This document shows positions 7,805-16,757 of a DNA stretch of 64,000 nt, one piece after another. This DNA comes from Spiribacter salilacus (GTDB lineage Bacteria > Pseudomonadota > Gammaproteobacteria > Nitrococcales > Nitrococcaceae), in NCBI RefSeq assembly GCF_009649225.1, contig NZ_WJPP01000002.1, forward strand, positions 457,042-521,041, given 5' to 3'. The notes beneath the pieces were generated by a model, which was not told the origin of the DNA, made no database searches, and saw only the letters and a program-made list of their open reading frames with translations. Each line of letters opens with the position of its first letter. The first letter of the stretch is position 1. The translations under genes were made by a program, and so were the position numbers.

Positions 7805-10676
7805 GCAACCGCTCCCCTTGCGGATCAACAAAAACAGGCGGCACCACCTTTACGGTGAATGTTTGATTAGCAAGCCCATCCCAGATCTCAATTATTTCGC
7901 CATGCCGAGCATCGCCCCGCGTCAGCATGCCCAAAGCAATCATTGAATCCATTGCAGGGCTAAATGTGACTGAGGTGACATGGCCTTCAATCGCATCACC
8001 ACCCTCTTGCGCGCCAATTGGCCGCAATAGGCTGCCCGCCTTCAGCGGCGCCTGAGAATCCATCGGCAGCAAGCCCACCAACCGCGGCCGATTGGGCTTT
8101 TGCAGCCCTGGCCGGTGGCGAAGTGCCTGTCCCACACACGGCTTACGGCGGGCCACCATTCGCGCCAACCCCACATCATCCGCGGTTACTCGTCCATCCA
8201 ATTCAGGCCCGGCAATATGCCCTTTTTCGATGCGCAGTGTGGCCATTGCCTCGGTGCCATAGGGCGTAATGGAATAAGCCTGCCCAACCTGCAAAATTTG
8301 CTCCCACAAGCGAAGGCCATGATCTGCCGTCACATACACCTCAAAGGCAAGCTCACCAGAATAGCTATTGCGCATAACCAAGCAATCTTTCCCCTCAAAC
8401 AGGGTTTCTCTAACGCCAAGAAAGGGCAGTGCCTCGGCACTTAAGTCTTCTTCTGGCAGCAGCGCCTGTACCACCGCACGACTCTGTGGCCCAGCAATGG
8501 CGAAAGCCGCCCAATGATCAGAAACGCTAATTGCCATTGCTTGCAAATCCACCCAAGCCGTCTCAAGCAAAAACTCAATATGCGACAGAACCAAAGCAGC
8601 GTTTGCGGTGGTCGTTGTTAACAAATAACGATCTGTATCGAATCGCGCTACCGTGCCATCATCCATGATCAAGCCATCGTCTCTGAGCATTAAGCCATAA
8701 CGGGCCTTACCGGGCGGTAGCGTTTTCATCCCGTTGGCATACAGCCGATTAACCACTTCAGGCGCATCTGGCCCAACCAGGGCAATTTTGCCAAGCGTAG
8801 AAACATCAACAACACCCACCGTGGCACGAACCTGCGCCGCTTCACGGCGAACAGCATGGGCCGCAGACTCACCCGGTTGTGGATAGACCCGAGGCCGATA
8901 CCACAAGCCAGCGGTGATCATCTCAGCCCCTAAGGCGCGATGCGCAGCTTCGGCTGGGGCGCGACGCACGGGCCGAAAATCCCGATCGCGCTCCGCGGCG
9001 GTAAGCGCACCGAAGGTAATGGGAATATACGGAGGCCTAAAGGTTGTTGTACCCGCCTCTGCTACCGAACTGCCGAGCACTGTGGCAAGGGCATGCAAAC
9101 CAAGAATATTCGATGTCTTCCCTTGGTCAGTCCCCATACCAAGGGTGGTGTAACGCTTTAAGTGCTCAACGGAGCGATAGCCTTCACGATAAGCCAGCTC
9201 AACATCTTCAACCGTTACATCATGTTGCCAATCAATAAATCGTTTTCCCCCACCGGCGGCTGGGAAAACGCGCAGACGATCCACCGGGCCCCAGTCTCCA
9301 TCGTTGATGACACCCGCCGCGCGGCCAACCGTCTGAAACCCCTCGCCAAGCTCAGGCGGCAGAAAAATGCCATGCGTCTGATCAAACCCAGGGCGTCCGC
9401 CTAAATGACATTGCAAATGCACAGACGGCTGCCAACCGCCTGAAACTGCCACTGTGTCGCAGCGAACCGACTGCCGCTCATTCATTCTTGCCGCGGTTCC
9501 TTCCAGCGGCACAATTTCAGCACCAGCAACTGACTGCCAGCCACGAGCACGCCCAATCACGCACCCTACGTGGTAAGGAATGCCGGCATCAGCAAGCCTA
9601 GCCATCCCGTCGCTAGGCGGTGTCTGTCTCGAATCAACAACGCCCACCACATGAACGCCGAGTTGCTTGAGTGACAAAGCGGTTTGCACAATTTGCTCAT
9701 CGCCACCCGCCAATAACACCGCCTTGCCGGGTGCAACGCCAAAACGAAACGCATAACCCAGCGCAGCGCCGGCTAACATCACGCCCGGCAGGTCGTTGCC
9801 CACAAAGGCGAGTGGCTGCTCGATGGCACCGGTTGCAAAAATCACCTGTTTCGGGCGAACAACCCAACTACGCTGACGCGCACCGGATGGCGCATCACTT
9901 GCTACCGTCTCAATCAACCCAACAACTTTGTCATCATAAAGGCCGTAGGCAGCGGTTTCTTTAAGCAAACGGACATTGGGCTGGCCTTCGAGCTCACGAA
10001 CGGTCTGCTCCACCCAATCCTGCCCTGCCTGTCCATTCACTAACGCGGGCGCTAAGGCAAGCTGACCACCAAACCAGGCACGCTCCTCAGCAACCATTAC
10101 ATCGGCACCGGTTGCTGCGGCCGTGCGCGCAGCCTCTAAACCCGCCGCTCCACCACCAATCACAAGCACATCACAGCTTGCCTCGATTTGCCCATACCGA
10201 TCAGGATCTGGCCCATCAGGTGCTTTGCCCAATCCAGCAGCACGCCGAATCACCCGCTCATAAAGCGGCTCCCAGGCACTGGCTGGGCGCATAAATGTTT
10301 TGTAATAGAACCCCGCCACAAAAAAGGGCGCAAACAGCCCATTAATGGCCATCAAATCAAAACGGGGTGATGGCCAGCAGTTTTGTGAAGATGCCGCCAT
10401 GCCCTGCCTAAGCATGACCGTTGTTGCTTTGGTATTGGGCTCGGCTTGAGCACCGGTGCCAAGAGTAACCAGTGCTGCGGGCTCTTCGCTACCAATGCTT
10501 AAAATGCCGCGTGGGCGATGATATTTAAAGCTCCGCCCAATTATCCGCTGATGATTCGCTAATAATGCCGACGCTAATGTATCGCCCTGCAGCCCCGTAT
10601 AGCGGCGGCCATTGAAGCTAAATTCAATCGGGCTATCGGTATCAATACCTATCGCGTTAGGCAGTCTATTGGCCAT
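7797..10676 (-). CDS. soxA: Sarcosine oxidase alpha subunit
   Basis: This is a 959-residue subunit of heterotetrameric sarcosine oxidase, which demethylates sarcosine to glycine and passes the methyl carbon to tetrahydrofolate. In order it has an N-terminal ferredoxin-like segment (FNGRRYTGLQGDTLASALLA), a Rossmann domain with VLVIGGGAAGLEAARTAAA near residue 170 (dinucleotide binding), and a C-terminal GcvT/aminomethyltransferase-like half that binds folate (for example VGVVDVSTLGKIALVGPDA). The ATG at 10676 overlaps soxD (CATGGCCAATAG), indicating coupled translation. Length is close to the roughly 1000 residues of characterised alpha subunits. Confidence 0.93.
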   Translation of the reverse strand: MANRLPNAIGIDTDSPIEFSFNGRRYTGLQGDTLASALLANHQRIIGRSFKYHRPRGILSIGSEEPAALVTLGTGAQAEPNTKATTVMLRQGMAASSQNCWPSPRFDLMAINGLFAPFFVAGFYYKTFMRPASAWEPLYERVIRRAAGLGKAPDGPDPDRYGQIEASCDVLVIGGGAAGLEAARTAAATGADVMVAEERAWFGGQLALAPALVNGQAGQDWVEQTVRELEGQPNVRLLKETAAYGLYDDKVVGLIETVASDAPSGARQRSWVVRPKQVIFATGAIEQPLAFVGNDLPGVMLAGAALGYAFRFGVAPGKAVLLAGGDEQIVQTALSLKQLGVHVVGVVDSRQTPPSDGMARLADAGIPYHVGCVIGRARGWQSVAGAEIVPLEGTAARMNERQSVRCDTVAVSGGWQPSVHLQCHLGGRPGFDQTHGIFLPPELGEGFQTVGRAAGVINDGDWGPVDRLRVFPAAGGGKRFIDWQHDVTVEDVELAYREGYRSVEHLKRYTTLGMGTDQGKTSNILGLHALATVLGSSVAEAGTTTFRPPYIPITFGALTAAERDRDFRPVRRAPAEAAHRALGAEMITAGLWYRPRVYPQPGESAAHAVRREAAQVRATVGVVDVSTLGKIALVGPDAPEVVNRLYANGMKTLPPGKARYGLMLRDDGLIMDDGTVARFDTDRYLLTTTTANAALVLSHIEFLLETAWVDLQAMAISVSDHWAAFAIAGPQSRAVVQALLPEEDLSAEALPFLGVRETLFEGKDCLVMRNSYSGELAFEVYVTADHGLRLWEQILQVGQAYSITPYGTEAMATLRIEKGHIAGPELDGRVTADDVGLARMVARRKPCVGQALRHRPGLQKPNRPRLVGLLPMDSQAPLKAGSLLRPIGAQEGGDAIEGHVTSVTFSPAMDSMIALGMLTRGDARHGEIIEIWDGLANQTFTVKVVPPVFVDPQGERLHG

Positions 10677-10923
10677 GGGGTAACCCCACCTCTGCGATTT
10701 CATGGGTTGCGGTATTTCGAGTTACCTGAAGCCAAGCTCGGCAGCCATGCAGATGCTGCCAGTACTCTTGATGCCAGCCTCGCGGATTCTTGCGTGAAAA
10801 GACGTATTGCGCCCAACGCTCCGCATCTAAATCTGCTTCATCAGGCCGCGGCTGAGTTGCATCACCGCCGTAGGCAAACTCGGCCAAGTCTCGCTGGCCA
10901 CAATAAGGACAGGTAATTCGCAT
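10666..10923 (-). CDS. soxD: Sarcosine oxidase delta subunit
   Basis: This is an 85-residue zinc-binding subunit. The N-terminal CPYCGQRD plus a later His/Cys (HLHGC) supply the zinc ligands, and FAYGGDA and NPRGWHQEYWQHLHGCRAW are characteristic of SoxD. It sits between soxB and soxA, the order seen in corynebacterial and proteobacterial sox operons. Confidence 0.93.
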   Translation of the reverse strand: MRITCPYCGQRDLAEFAYGGDATQPRPDEADLDAERWAQYVFSRKNPRGWHQEYWQHLHGCRAWLQVTRNTATHEIAEVGLPHGQ

Positions 10924-10935
10924 ACTCAGTGGCTC

Positions 10936-12210
10936 CTAATGCGCCCAGGGGCGAGGCCCCATACCCTTTTCATCGAGCGTTAGTCCTTTTTCAAAACGCT
11001 CTAGCGTAAAGTCGGTTGCCAGCGGATGATGCCCACCATTGGCCAGCGAATGGGCAAAACACCAGCCTGAGGCTGGCGTTGCCTTAAACCCGCCGTAACA
11101 CCAGCCACCGTTAAGAAAAAGGCCATCGACAGGCGTGGGGCCAATAATTGGACTGCCGTCCATGGTCATATCCATTACACCCCCCCAATGCCGCAGCAAG
11201 CGTAATCGAGAGACTTGGGGCATTAGGGCAACCGCACTTGAAATCACATCACGCAAGATCGGCATGTTGCCGCGCTGGGCATACGAGTTATAACCATCCA
11301 GATCGCCCCCAAATACCAAGCCACCCTTGTCAGACTGACTGATATAAAAATGCGCAGCGCCAAAACCCACCACATGATCGAGGCAAGGTTTGATTGACTC
11401 ACTAACAAACGCCTGCAAAATATGGCTTTCGATGGGTAGCTCAAACCCGGCCATTTGCGCTAGGCGCCCTGAGTTGCCGGCAACCGCCACCCCCACGCGC
11501 CCTGCGCCGATGGTGCCCAAGTTTGTTTTCACACCCACCACTCGCTCACCTGAGAATTCAAAGCCGCTGACTTCACAGTTTTGAATGATATCCACACCTA
11601 AACGATCAGCTGCACGCGCATAGCCCCATGCCACAGCATCATGTCGTGCAGTGCCTGCGCGGCCTTGATAAAGCGCTCCATAAATCGGAAAACGCGCCGA
11701 GTCGCGATAATCTAGTTGCGGCAACGCCTCCTGCACCGCCTGTGCATCAAGCAACTCGGCGTCGATACCATGGGCGCGCATCACATTCCCCCGTCTGCGC
11801 GCGGCATCAACTTGGGCATCGCTATGCACCAAGTTAAATTGCCCACGCTGGGAGAGCATGACGTTAAAATTTAGATCTTGAGACAGCCCTTCCCAGAGCT
11901 TCATTGACCATTCATAAAAGTCGACATTACTGCCAATCATGTAATTGGAGCGAACAATTGTGGTGTTGCGCCCCGTATTGCCACCGCCAATCCAGCCTTT
12001 TTCTAAAACAGCGATACGCCCGACGCGATGATTTTTGGCCAGATAATAGGCAGTTGCCAGGCCATGACCGCCCCCGCCGATGATAATCACGTCATAATGT
12101 TTGGCTGGCGTGGGTGCACGCCATGCAAGCGGCCAGCCGCGATGACCACGCAGGCCCTGTTTGAACAAATTGAATGCGGAATAACGCATGATGGGGTCAA
12201 GTGTAGTCAT
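10936..12210 (-). CDS. soxB: Sarcosine oxidase beta subunit
   Basis: This 424-residue flavoprotein is the catalytic subunit that oxidises sarcosine. The FAD site VIIIGGGGHGLATAYYLA lies near residues 40-57, and WIGGGNTGRNTTIVRSNY follows. GTARHDAVAWGYA contains the histidine expected to carry covalent FMN. Two start codons are possible, 12210 or 12189 (MRYSAFNLFKQG, which aligns better with known SoxB), and neither has a strong ribosome site. It is the first gene of soxBDAG and diverges from the MFS gene 59 nt away. Confidence 0.93.
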   Translation of the reverse strand: MTTLDPIMRYSAFNLFKQGLRGHRGWPLAWRAPTPAKHYDVIIIGGGGHGLATAYYLAKNHRVGRIAVLEKGWIGGGNTGRNTTIVRSNYMIGSNVDFYEWSMKLWEGLSQDLNFNVMLSQRGQFNLVHSDAQVDAARRRGNVMRAHGIDAELLDAQAVQEALPQLDYRDSARFPIYGALYQGRAGTARHDAVAWGYARAADRLGVDIIQNCEVSGFEFSGERVVGVKTNLGTIGAGRVGVAVAGNSGRLAQMAGFELPIESHILQAFVSESIKPCLDHVVGFGAAHFYISQSDKGGLVFGGDLDGYNSYAQRGNMPILRDVISSAVALMPQVSRLRLLRHWGGVMDMTMDGSPIIGPTPVDGLFLNGGWCYGGFKATPASGWCFAHSLANGGHHPLATDFTLERFEKGLTLDEKGMGPRPWAH

Positions 12211-12269
12211 GCATTACCATGCTATGCCGCTATTTGCACAAAAACTAGGGCAAACAATCAGTTTTACTT

Positions 12270-13487
12270 ATGGAAGATCAGGCAAAATCTGATACAACCG
12301 GCGTACTGATCGCAACGACCGGTGCGCTGACCTTTGCAGCAATGGTGGCCGTATTTCCGGCTGCAATTGCACCTGCAATTGGCGTTGCGCTTGAGGTATC
12401 CCCTTCATTAATCGGCATTCAAATCAGCCTGCTCTACTTTGGCGCTATGCTGGCATCTTTAACGGGTGGTGGCGTTAATCAGCGGCTAGGTGCCTGCCGC
12501 ACCACCCAAGTTGCTTTAGGTTTACTCGCCACCGGCGCGGCATTAATGGCGATCGGTACGTTGCCCTTGTTTGTATTCTCTAGCGTGCTAATGGGGCTTG
12601 GATATGGCCTCACCAATCCCGCGGCCTCCCACCTACTAGTGCGCTTTACCGACAAAAATCGGCGCGGCCTGGTCTTTGGTATTAAACAAACCGGTGTTCC
12701 ACTGGGCGGCATGCTAGCCGGTGCCGTAGCGCCCGCCTTGGCTGTTGCCTATGGCTGGCGTGTGGCGGTGATTAGCGTGGTGATACCCGCTGTACTGGGA
12801 TTAATTTTATTGCAGCGACGGCGTCACCAATGGGATGGCGATCGGCGTCGGACAACAACATGGCAGGCTGCACCATTTGCTGACCTTATGCTCGTTTGGC
12901 GGCACCAGCCACTGCGACTACTCGCTATTGCGTCATTTTTCTTTAGTGCCTCGCAGCTCTGCTTAACCGTTTTTACCGTCACCTTGCTCGTCGAGGACAT
13001 CCACCTTTCATTGGTGCATGCCGGGGTTATTCTTGCGATCGTGCAGGTGGTTGGGGTTATTGGGCGCATGCTCTGGGGCTGGATTGCCGATGCTATTGGC
13101 AATGGGCTGATCGCCTTACTCTTAGTGAATAGCGTTTCGCTCTCAGGCAGCCTTCTCGTTACGCAAATGACCCAGGCATGGCCTATTTGGCTGATCACAG
13201 CGGCGCTCTGCCTATTTAGCTTTGGTGCCCTCAGCTGGAACGGGGTTTATTTGTCAGAGGTTGCTCGCGCCGCGCCAGCCGGCGCCGTTGCGCGCATTTC
13301 GGGCGGCGCACTTTTTGTCACGTTTGCTGGCGTGATGGTGGGGCCAACGGTCTTTACCCTAATGCAGCCACTGATTGGCAGCTACACAAAAACGTTTTTT
13401 CTTGTTGCCGCGGGCACTCTAATTGGCATGAGCCTGATTTGGAGGGCACGCCGGCTGAGCAGTTACCCGCTAACTGAGGACCAGTGA
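12270..13487 (+). CDS. MFS transporter
   Basis: This 405-residue protein has about 12 hydrophobic segments and the MFS loop between helices 2 and 3 (GGGVNQRLGACRTTQ). The DKNRRGLVFGIKQTGVPLGG stretch is typical of CynX/NimT-like and other organic-anion MFS members. The divergent position against soxB suggests uptake of a substrate for that pathway, such as sarcosine or a methylated glycine derivative, but this rests on context only. The last 25 nt overlap a small convergent gene. Confidence 0.85.
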   Translation: MEDQAKSDTTGVLIATTGALTFAAMVAVFPAAIAPAIGVALEVSPSLIGIQISLLYFGAMLASLTGGGVNQRLGACRTTQVALGLLATGAALMAIGTLPLFVFSSVLMGLGYGLTNPAASHLLVRFTDKNRRGLVFGIKQTGVPLGGMLAGAVAPALAVAYGWRVAVISVVIPAVLGLILLQRRRHQWDGDRRRTTTWQAAPFADLMLVWRHQPLRLLAIASFFFSASQLCLTVFTVTLLVEDIHLSLVHAGVILAIVQVVGVIGRMLWGWIADAIGNGLIALLLVNSVSLSGSLLVTQMTQAWPIWLITAALCLFSFGALSWNGVYLSEVARAAPAGAVARISGGALFVTFAGVMVGPTVFTLMQPLIGSYTKTFFLVAAGTLIGMSLIWRARRLSSYPLTEDQ

Positions 13488-13567
13488 TCGAGTACAACCA
13501 GCAGAATCAAAATTACCAAGGTAACCACCAAATTGATTCGGCTGTAGCGTGGTTTTTCAGCATTCAT
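13463..13567 (-). CDS. Possible 34-residue membrane peptide coupled to YeeE
   Basis: A short reading frame starts at ATG 13567, 2 nt after the TAA of the YeeE gene, and encodes 34 residues. It has a basic N-terminus (MNAEKPRYSRIN), one hydrophobic helix (LVVTLVILILLVVL) and a short polar tail (DHWSSVSG). Tight spacing suggests translation by ribosomes finishing YeeE. Its end overlaps the convergent MFS gene by 25 nt. I do not recognise a family. It may be an accessory subunit of the transporter or a chance frame. Confidence 0.45.
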   Translation of the reverse strand: MNAEKPRYSRINLVVTLVILILLVVLDHWSSVSG

Positions 13568-13569
13568 GA

Positions 13570-14778
13570 TTAGTTATCCATACCAAAGCGAGGTCGCAGG
13601 GCAACACCCATAATGGAGCCGAGAAAACCAAAGACCAGCCAAACCCAGCCATGCAGACTTGCCGTTGCAATACCGCTAAAGAATGCACCGATATTGCAGC
13701 CAAAACCTAATCTTGCGCCATAACCCATCAGCAACCCGCCAATAATGGCCGCACTCACATTTAAAAGCCCAAGGCGATTTTGACTACCCGCATTAAACCG
13801 GCCCGCCAACCCAGCGGCCAACATTGCCCCTAACAGCAGCCCAAAGTTCATCACGGAAGTTACATTCACTAATACGCTTTCACGCAGCACACGGGCAGGA
13901 TACGGCCAGCTCCAGTATTCAAACTGACTCATATCAACACCCACTGCTGCTAGGGCCTTAGCACCCCATACCGCAAAGGCAAACGTAATACCCCATGGCT
14001 GGCCAGCAATCAATAAAGTGGCTAGCCCTAGACCGGCTAGCGCAATTACGCCCCAAATCAGCGGCCAACCACCACCAATTAAAGTGACCCACCAGGGGCC
14101 ATCTGGGCGCACAAACAGCCGCTCAACCGAGCCATGCCGCTCACGCTCAACATTAACCACCACCCAAACGAGCGCCAACAACACGGAAACTTGCAATAAA
14201 ATCGCGCCGACCGGATCCAGCGATTGCGCTAAATCGATGGCGCCGATATTGGGCCCAGCCAGCCACCAGGGTAAATGGATGGTGCCAAGCACCGAACCCA
14301 CAATAAACGCGATTAGGGTTATTAACATGCGCCGATTGCCAGCACCTACGGTAAATAGAGTGCCTGAACCACAACCCCCGCCAAGCTGCATTCCCACGCC
14401 AAACAAGAAGCTGCCAACAATCACAAAACCACCCACTGGTGCGATTGCGCCATTGGCTAAGCCACTGGCAACCACAGGAATGAAGAGCACGGAAGAGACG
14501 GCCAGCAAAATCAGCTGAGCGCGCAGCCCACGGCTGCGGCGTTTAACAATATAGTTACGCCACCCAGCGGTAAATCCGAAGGCAGCGTGATACAGGGCAA
14601 CGCCCAAGCCGCCACCAATTAAAAATAGCGCCACAAACTGCGCTGATGCCTGCTGCCAAATCAGCACGCCAAGCACCAAAGCCGCAATGCCAACGACGGT
14701 TAAAACAAAGCGATCGCCCTGCAGGCGCTTGGCACTTGCAGGGCGTTCTCCATTGATGGCTTCAGCCAGCGTTGACAT
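13570..14778 (-). CDS. YeeE/YedE-family sulfur-compound transporter
   Basis: This is a 402-residue multi-pass membrane protein with two related halves, each carrying a Gly/Cys motif: GGGCGSGTLFTVGAGN in the first half and LGFGCNIGAFFSGIA near the C-terminus. In studied YeeE proteins the conserved cysteines line a thiosulfate path. The gene lies 16 nt downstream of a secreted rhodanese, a fitting partner for thiosulfate metabolism. Substrate assignment is by family and context. Confidence 0.88.
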   Translation of the reverse strand: MSTLAEAINGERPASAKRLQGDRFVLTVVGIAALVLGVLIWQQASAQFVALFLIGGGLGVALYHAAFGFTAGWRNYIVKRRSRGLRAQLILLAVSSVLFIPVVASGLANGAIAPVGGFVIVGSFLFGVGMQLGGGCGSGTLFTVGAGNRRMLITLIAFIVGSVLGTIHLPWWLAGPNIGAIDLAQSLDPVGAILLQVSVLLALVWVVVNVERERHGSVERLFVRPDGPWWVTLIGGGWPLIWGVIALAGLGLATLLIAGQPWGITFAFAVWGAKALAAVGVDMSQFEYWSWPYPARVLRESVLVNVTSVMNFGLLLGAMLAAGLAGRFNAGSQNRLGLLNVSAAIIGGLLMGYGARLGFGCNIGAFFSGIATASLHGWVWLVFGFLGSIMGVALRPRFGMDN

Positions 14779-14794
14779 GCGTGAGCTCTTATCC

Positions 14795-15742
14795 CTAGTT
14801 CAACAGGTCGCTAAGCGCTTGCTGACCCGCCACCAAGGGCCGATTAGCATCCTGCGTCCACTCTGTCATCGAGCCATCGTACATTGCCACGCTCTCTAGC
14901 CCGGCCACCTCAGATAGCGCAAACCATACAGTCGCCGCCCAATGGCCGGTATTGCAGAAGGAAACGACTGGCTCGCTGCCATCAATACCCGCAGCGTCGA
15001 CCAGACGGGATACCTCGGCGGCATCCACAAAGTTCGAAGAGCCTTCCTGCACTAACAGATGCTCTTCTAAACTGGCCGCACCGGGGATGGTGCCCGCGTT
15101 TGCTGATGCCGGATGTTTCGCTTCACCACGAAACTGCGCAGCCGGCCGGGCATCTACCAACTGTGAGCCGCCATTGATGCCAGCTTGCACCTGCTCTGCG
15201 CTCACCAAAAGCTCTGGGCGCAGGTTTGCCGTAAAGTTACCCGCGGTGGCGTTAGTCTGACCGGTTGCTAGCTCGCCACCTGCATCAACCCAACCCTTCA
15301 AGCCGCCGTTGAGAATACCCACCGCATCATGCCCCAACAGCTTAAAGGTCCAATACACTCGGGCAGCACTACCGAAGTCAGTTGACCCGACGCCAGCTGG
15401 CACAATGACCACTGCGTCATCATTACTCACACCCAAGCTTTGAATGTAGGTTTGCAGATCTTCAACGCCCGGTGTCATGCCAGGCACGCCATTAACGCTG
15501 GTCCGCCACCCACCATCGGTGTAGCTTGCGTAAACGGAGCCTGGAATATGACCGGCGGCAAAACCTTCCGCATTCGTACCGTCGATGCCGCTGCGCACGT
15601 CAATAATGACAAGATTATCGGCCTGTAAGTTGTCGGCTAACCATGCGCTATCGACCAACGGCGTTACCGCTGGTGCAGCCAATACGGCGCCCCCAGAAAC
15701 AAACAATGCCAAGGCAGCGAACACAGCCTTTACCTTATTCAT
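14795..15742 (-). CDS. Secreted thiosulfate sulfurtransferase (tandem rhodanese)
   Basis: This is a 315-residue protein with a Sec signal peptide (MNKVKAVFAALALFVSGGAV, cleavage after LAA). It then has two rhodanese domains. The first is inactive-like (LVIIDVRSGIDGTNAEGFAAG). The second carries the active loop CNTGHW with the catalytic cysteine. The ATG at 15742 has GGAG upstream and gives a clean signal peptide, unlike the longer frame. It should act in the periplasm on thiosulfate or a similar donor, immediately upstream of the YeeE transporter. Confidence 0.88.
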   Translation of the reverse strand: MNKVKAVFAALALFVSGGAVLAAPAVTPLVDSAWLADNLQADNLVIIDVRSGIDGTNAEGFAAGHIPGSVYASYTDGGWRTSVNGVPGMTPGVEDLQTYIQSLGVSNDDAVVIVPAGVGSTDFGSAARVYWTFKLLGHDAVGILNGGLKGWVDAGGELATGQTNATAGNFTANLRPELLVSAEQVQAGINGGSQLVDARPAAQFRGEAKHPASANAGTIPGAASLEEHLLVQEGSSNFVDAAEVSRLVDAAGIDGSEPVVSFCNTGHWAATVWFALSEVAGLESVAMYDGSMTEWTQDANRPLVAGQQALSDLLN

Positions 15743-15846
15743 TGAACCACTCCAGTTATTCAGAAAGATTGCCCCGTAGGCTACCCGCATCGTTAACAAT
15801 GAAAAGGAATTATTTATGCTATGTATATAACTAAATAGAATAAAGA

Positions 15847-16740
15847 TTAGCTAAACCATGCCAGCAGGCGCGGGATAAAGCGCGCTAGCTCGCCAGTCAT
15901 CATGACAAAATCAGCATCAAAGCGCTCTGCCGGGGTTTCGGCCTCCCGATCACCACTTTCGGATTGCACCAAATCGGCAAAGCGCAGCCGTTTAATCGAT
16001 AAATCCGTATCCATCACCGCTTCAAGGCGCTGATCCCAGGCAATCGCCAGCCGCTTAACCCGCTTACCCGCCTTAATATGGGCACGGATTTCGTTACTTC
16101 TTAAATCCTGTCGACGGCAGCTAATTTCAGCGCCTTCGCTGCGCGGGTCTTCAAAAACCGCTTCCTCGCCTGGCTCTAAATCACTTGGAAACCGATCATG
16201 TGCCAGCCACTCTGTCATAACTTGATGCGGTGCTGAATCCGTTTGCAGCGGCCGCAATGGCAAGCTGCTTAGCGCTGCGCGCAGGTCTTCGGTAAATATC
16301 TCCGCCTCTTTCCAGCTGCTCGCATCCACCACCAGCCAGCGATTCTCCATATCAAAGTAGCCATAGGTTTTTCGCCGCTTTGTAAACGCTCGAGGCAACA
16401 GATCCATGGTCACTTCTTCTTTAAGCCGGGTGCGCTCGCGCTTGCCTAAGGGCCTTGCCATTGCCGCTTCACGCTCCTCAGCACGTTGCTCGACATTTTC
16501 TTTAACGACGGCTGCCGGCAGCACCCGCACTTCAGTTTGCAAGCACATCATCATTTGTGTGCCCGCCACATGCGCAAGTAGCTCACCCCCGGTGCTTAGC
16601 GGCGACACCCAGCCCCGAGTTTCAGGGTCATGCGGACCAACGGGTTGAAATGCCGCTCCTGCTAAGCGTGACTCCAACTGCTCAGAACTTAACGCGAACG
16701 CATCAGCAAGCTGATAAACGCAAAGATTGCGAAACCACAT
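15847..16740 (-). CDS. rdgC: Recombination-associated protein RdgC
   Basis: This is a 297-residue ring-forming DNA-binding protein that modulates RecA and is largely restricted to beta- and gammaproteobacteria. The opening MWFRNLCVYQLADAF and the internal KRERTRLKEEVTMDLLPRAF and RKTYGYFDMENRWLVVDAS are characteristic. Length matches E. coli RdgC (303). It follows purK by 17 nt on the same strand. Confidence 0.93.
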   Translation of the reverse strand: MWFRNLCVYQLADAFALSSEQLESRLAGAAFQPVGPHDPETRGWVSPLSTGGELLAHVAGTQMMMCLQTEVRVLPAAVVKENVEQRAEEREAAMARPLGKRERTRLKEEVTMDLLPRAFTKRRKTYGYFDMENRWLVVDASSWKEAEIFTEDLRAALSSLPLRPLQTDSAPHQVMTEWLAHDRFPSDLEPGEEAVFEDPRSEGAEISCRRQDLRSNEIRAHIKAGKRVKRLAIAWDQRLEAVMDTDLSIKRLRFADLVQSESGDREAETPAERFDADFVMMTGELARFIPRLLAWFS

Positions 16741-16757
16741 GGAAATACTCTTTTTAG

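Noticed and set aside
14018..14518. 166-codon plus-strand frame
   Set aside because: It lies wholly inside the well-supported YeeE gene on the other strand and gives Pro/Thr-rich sequence with no motif.
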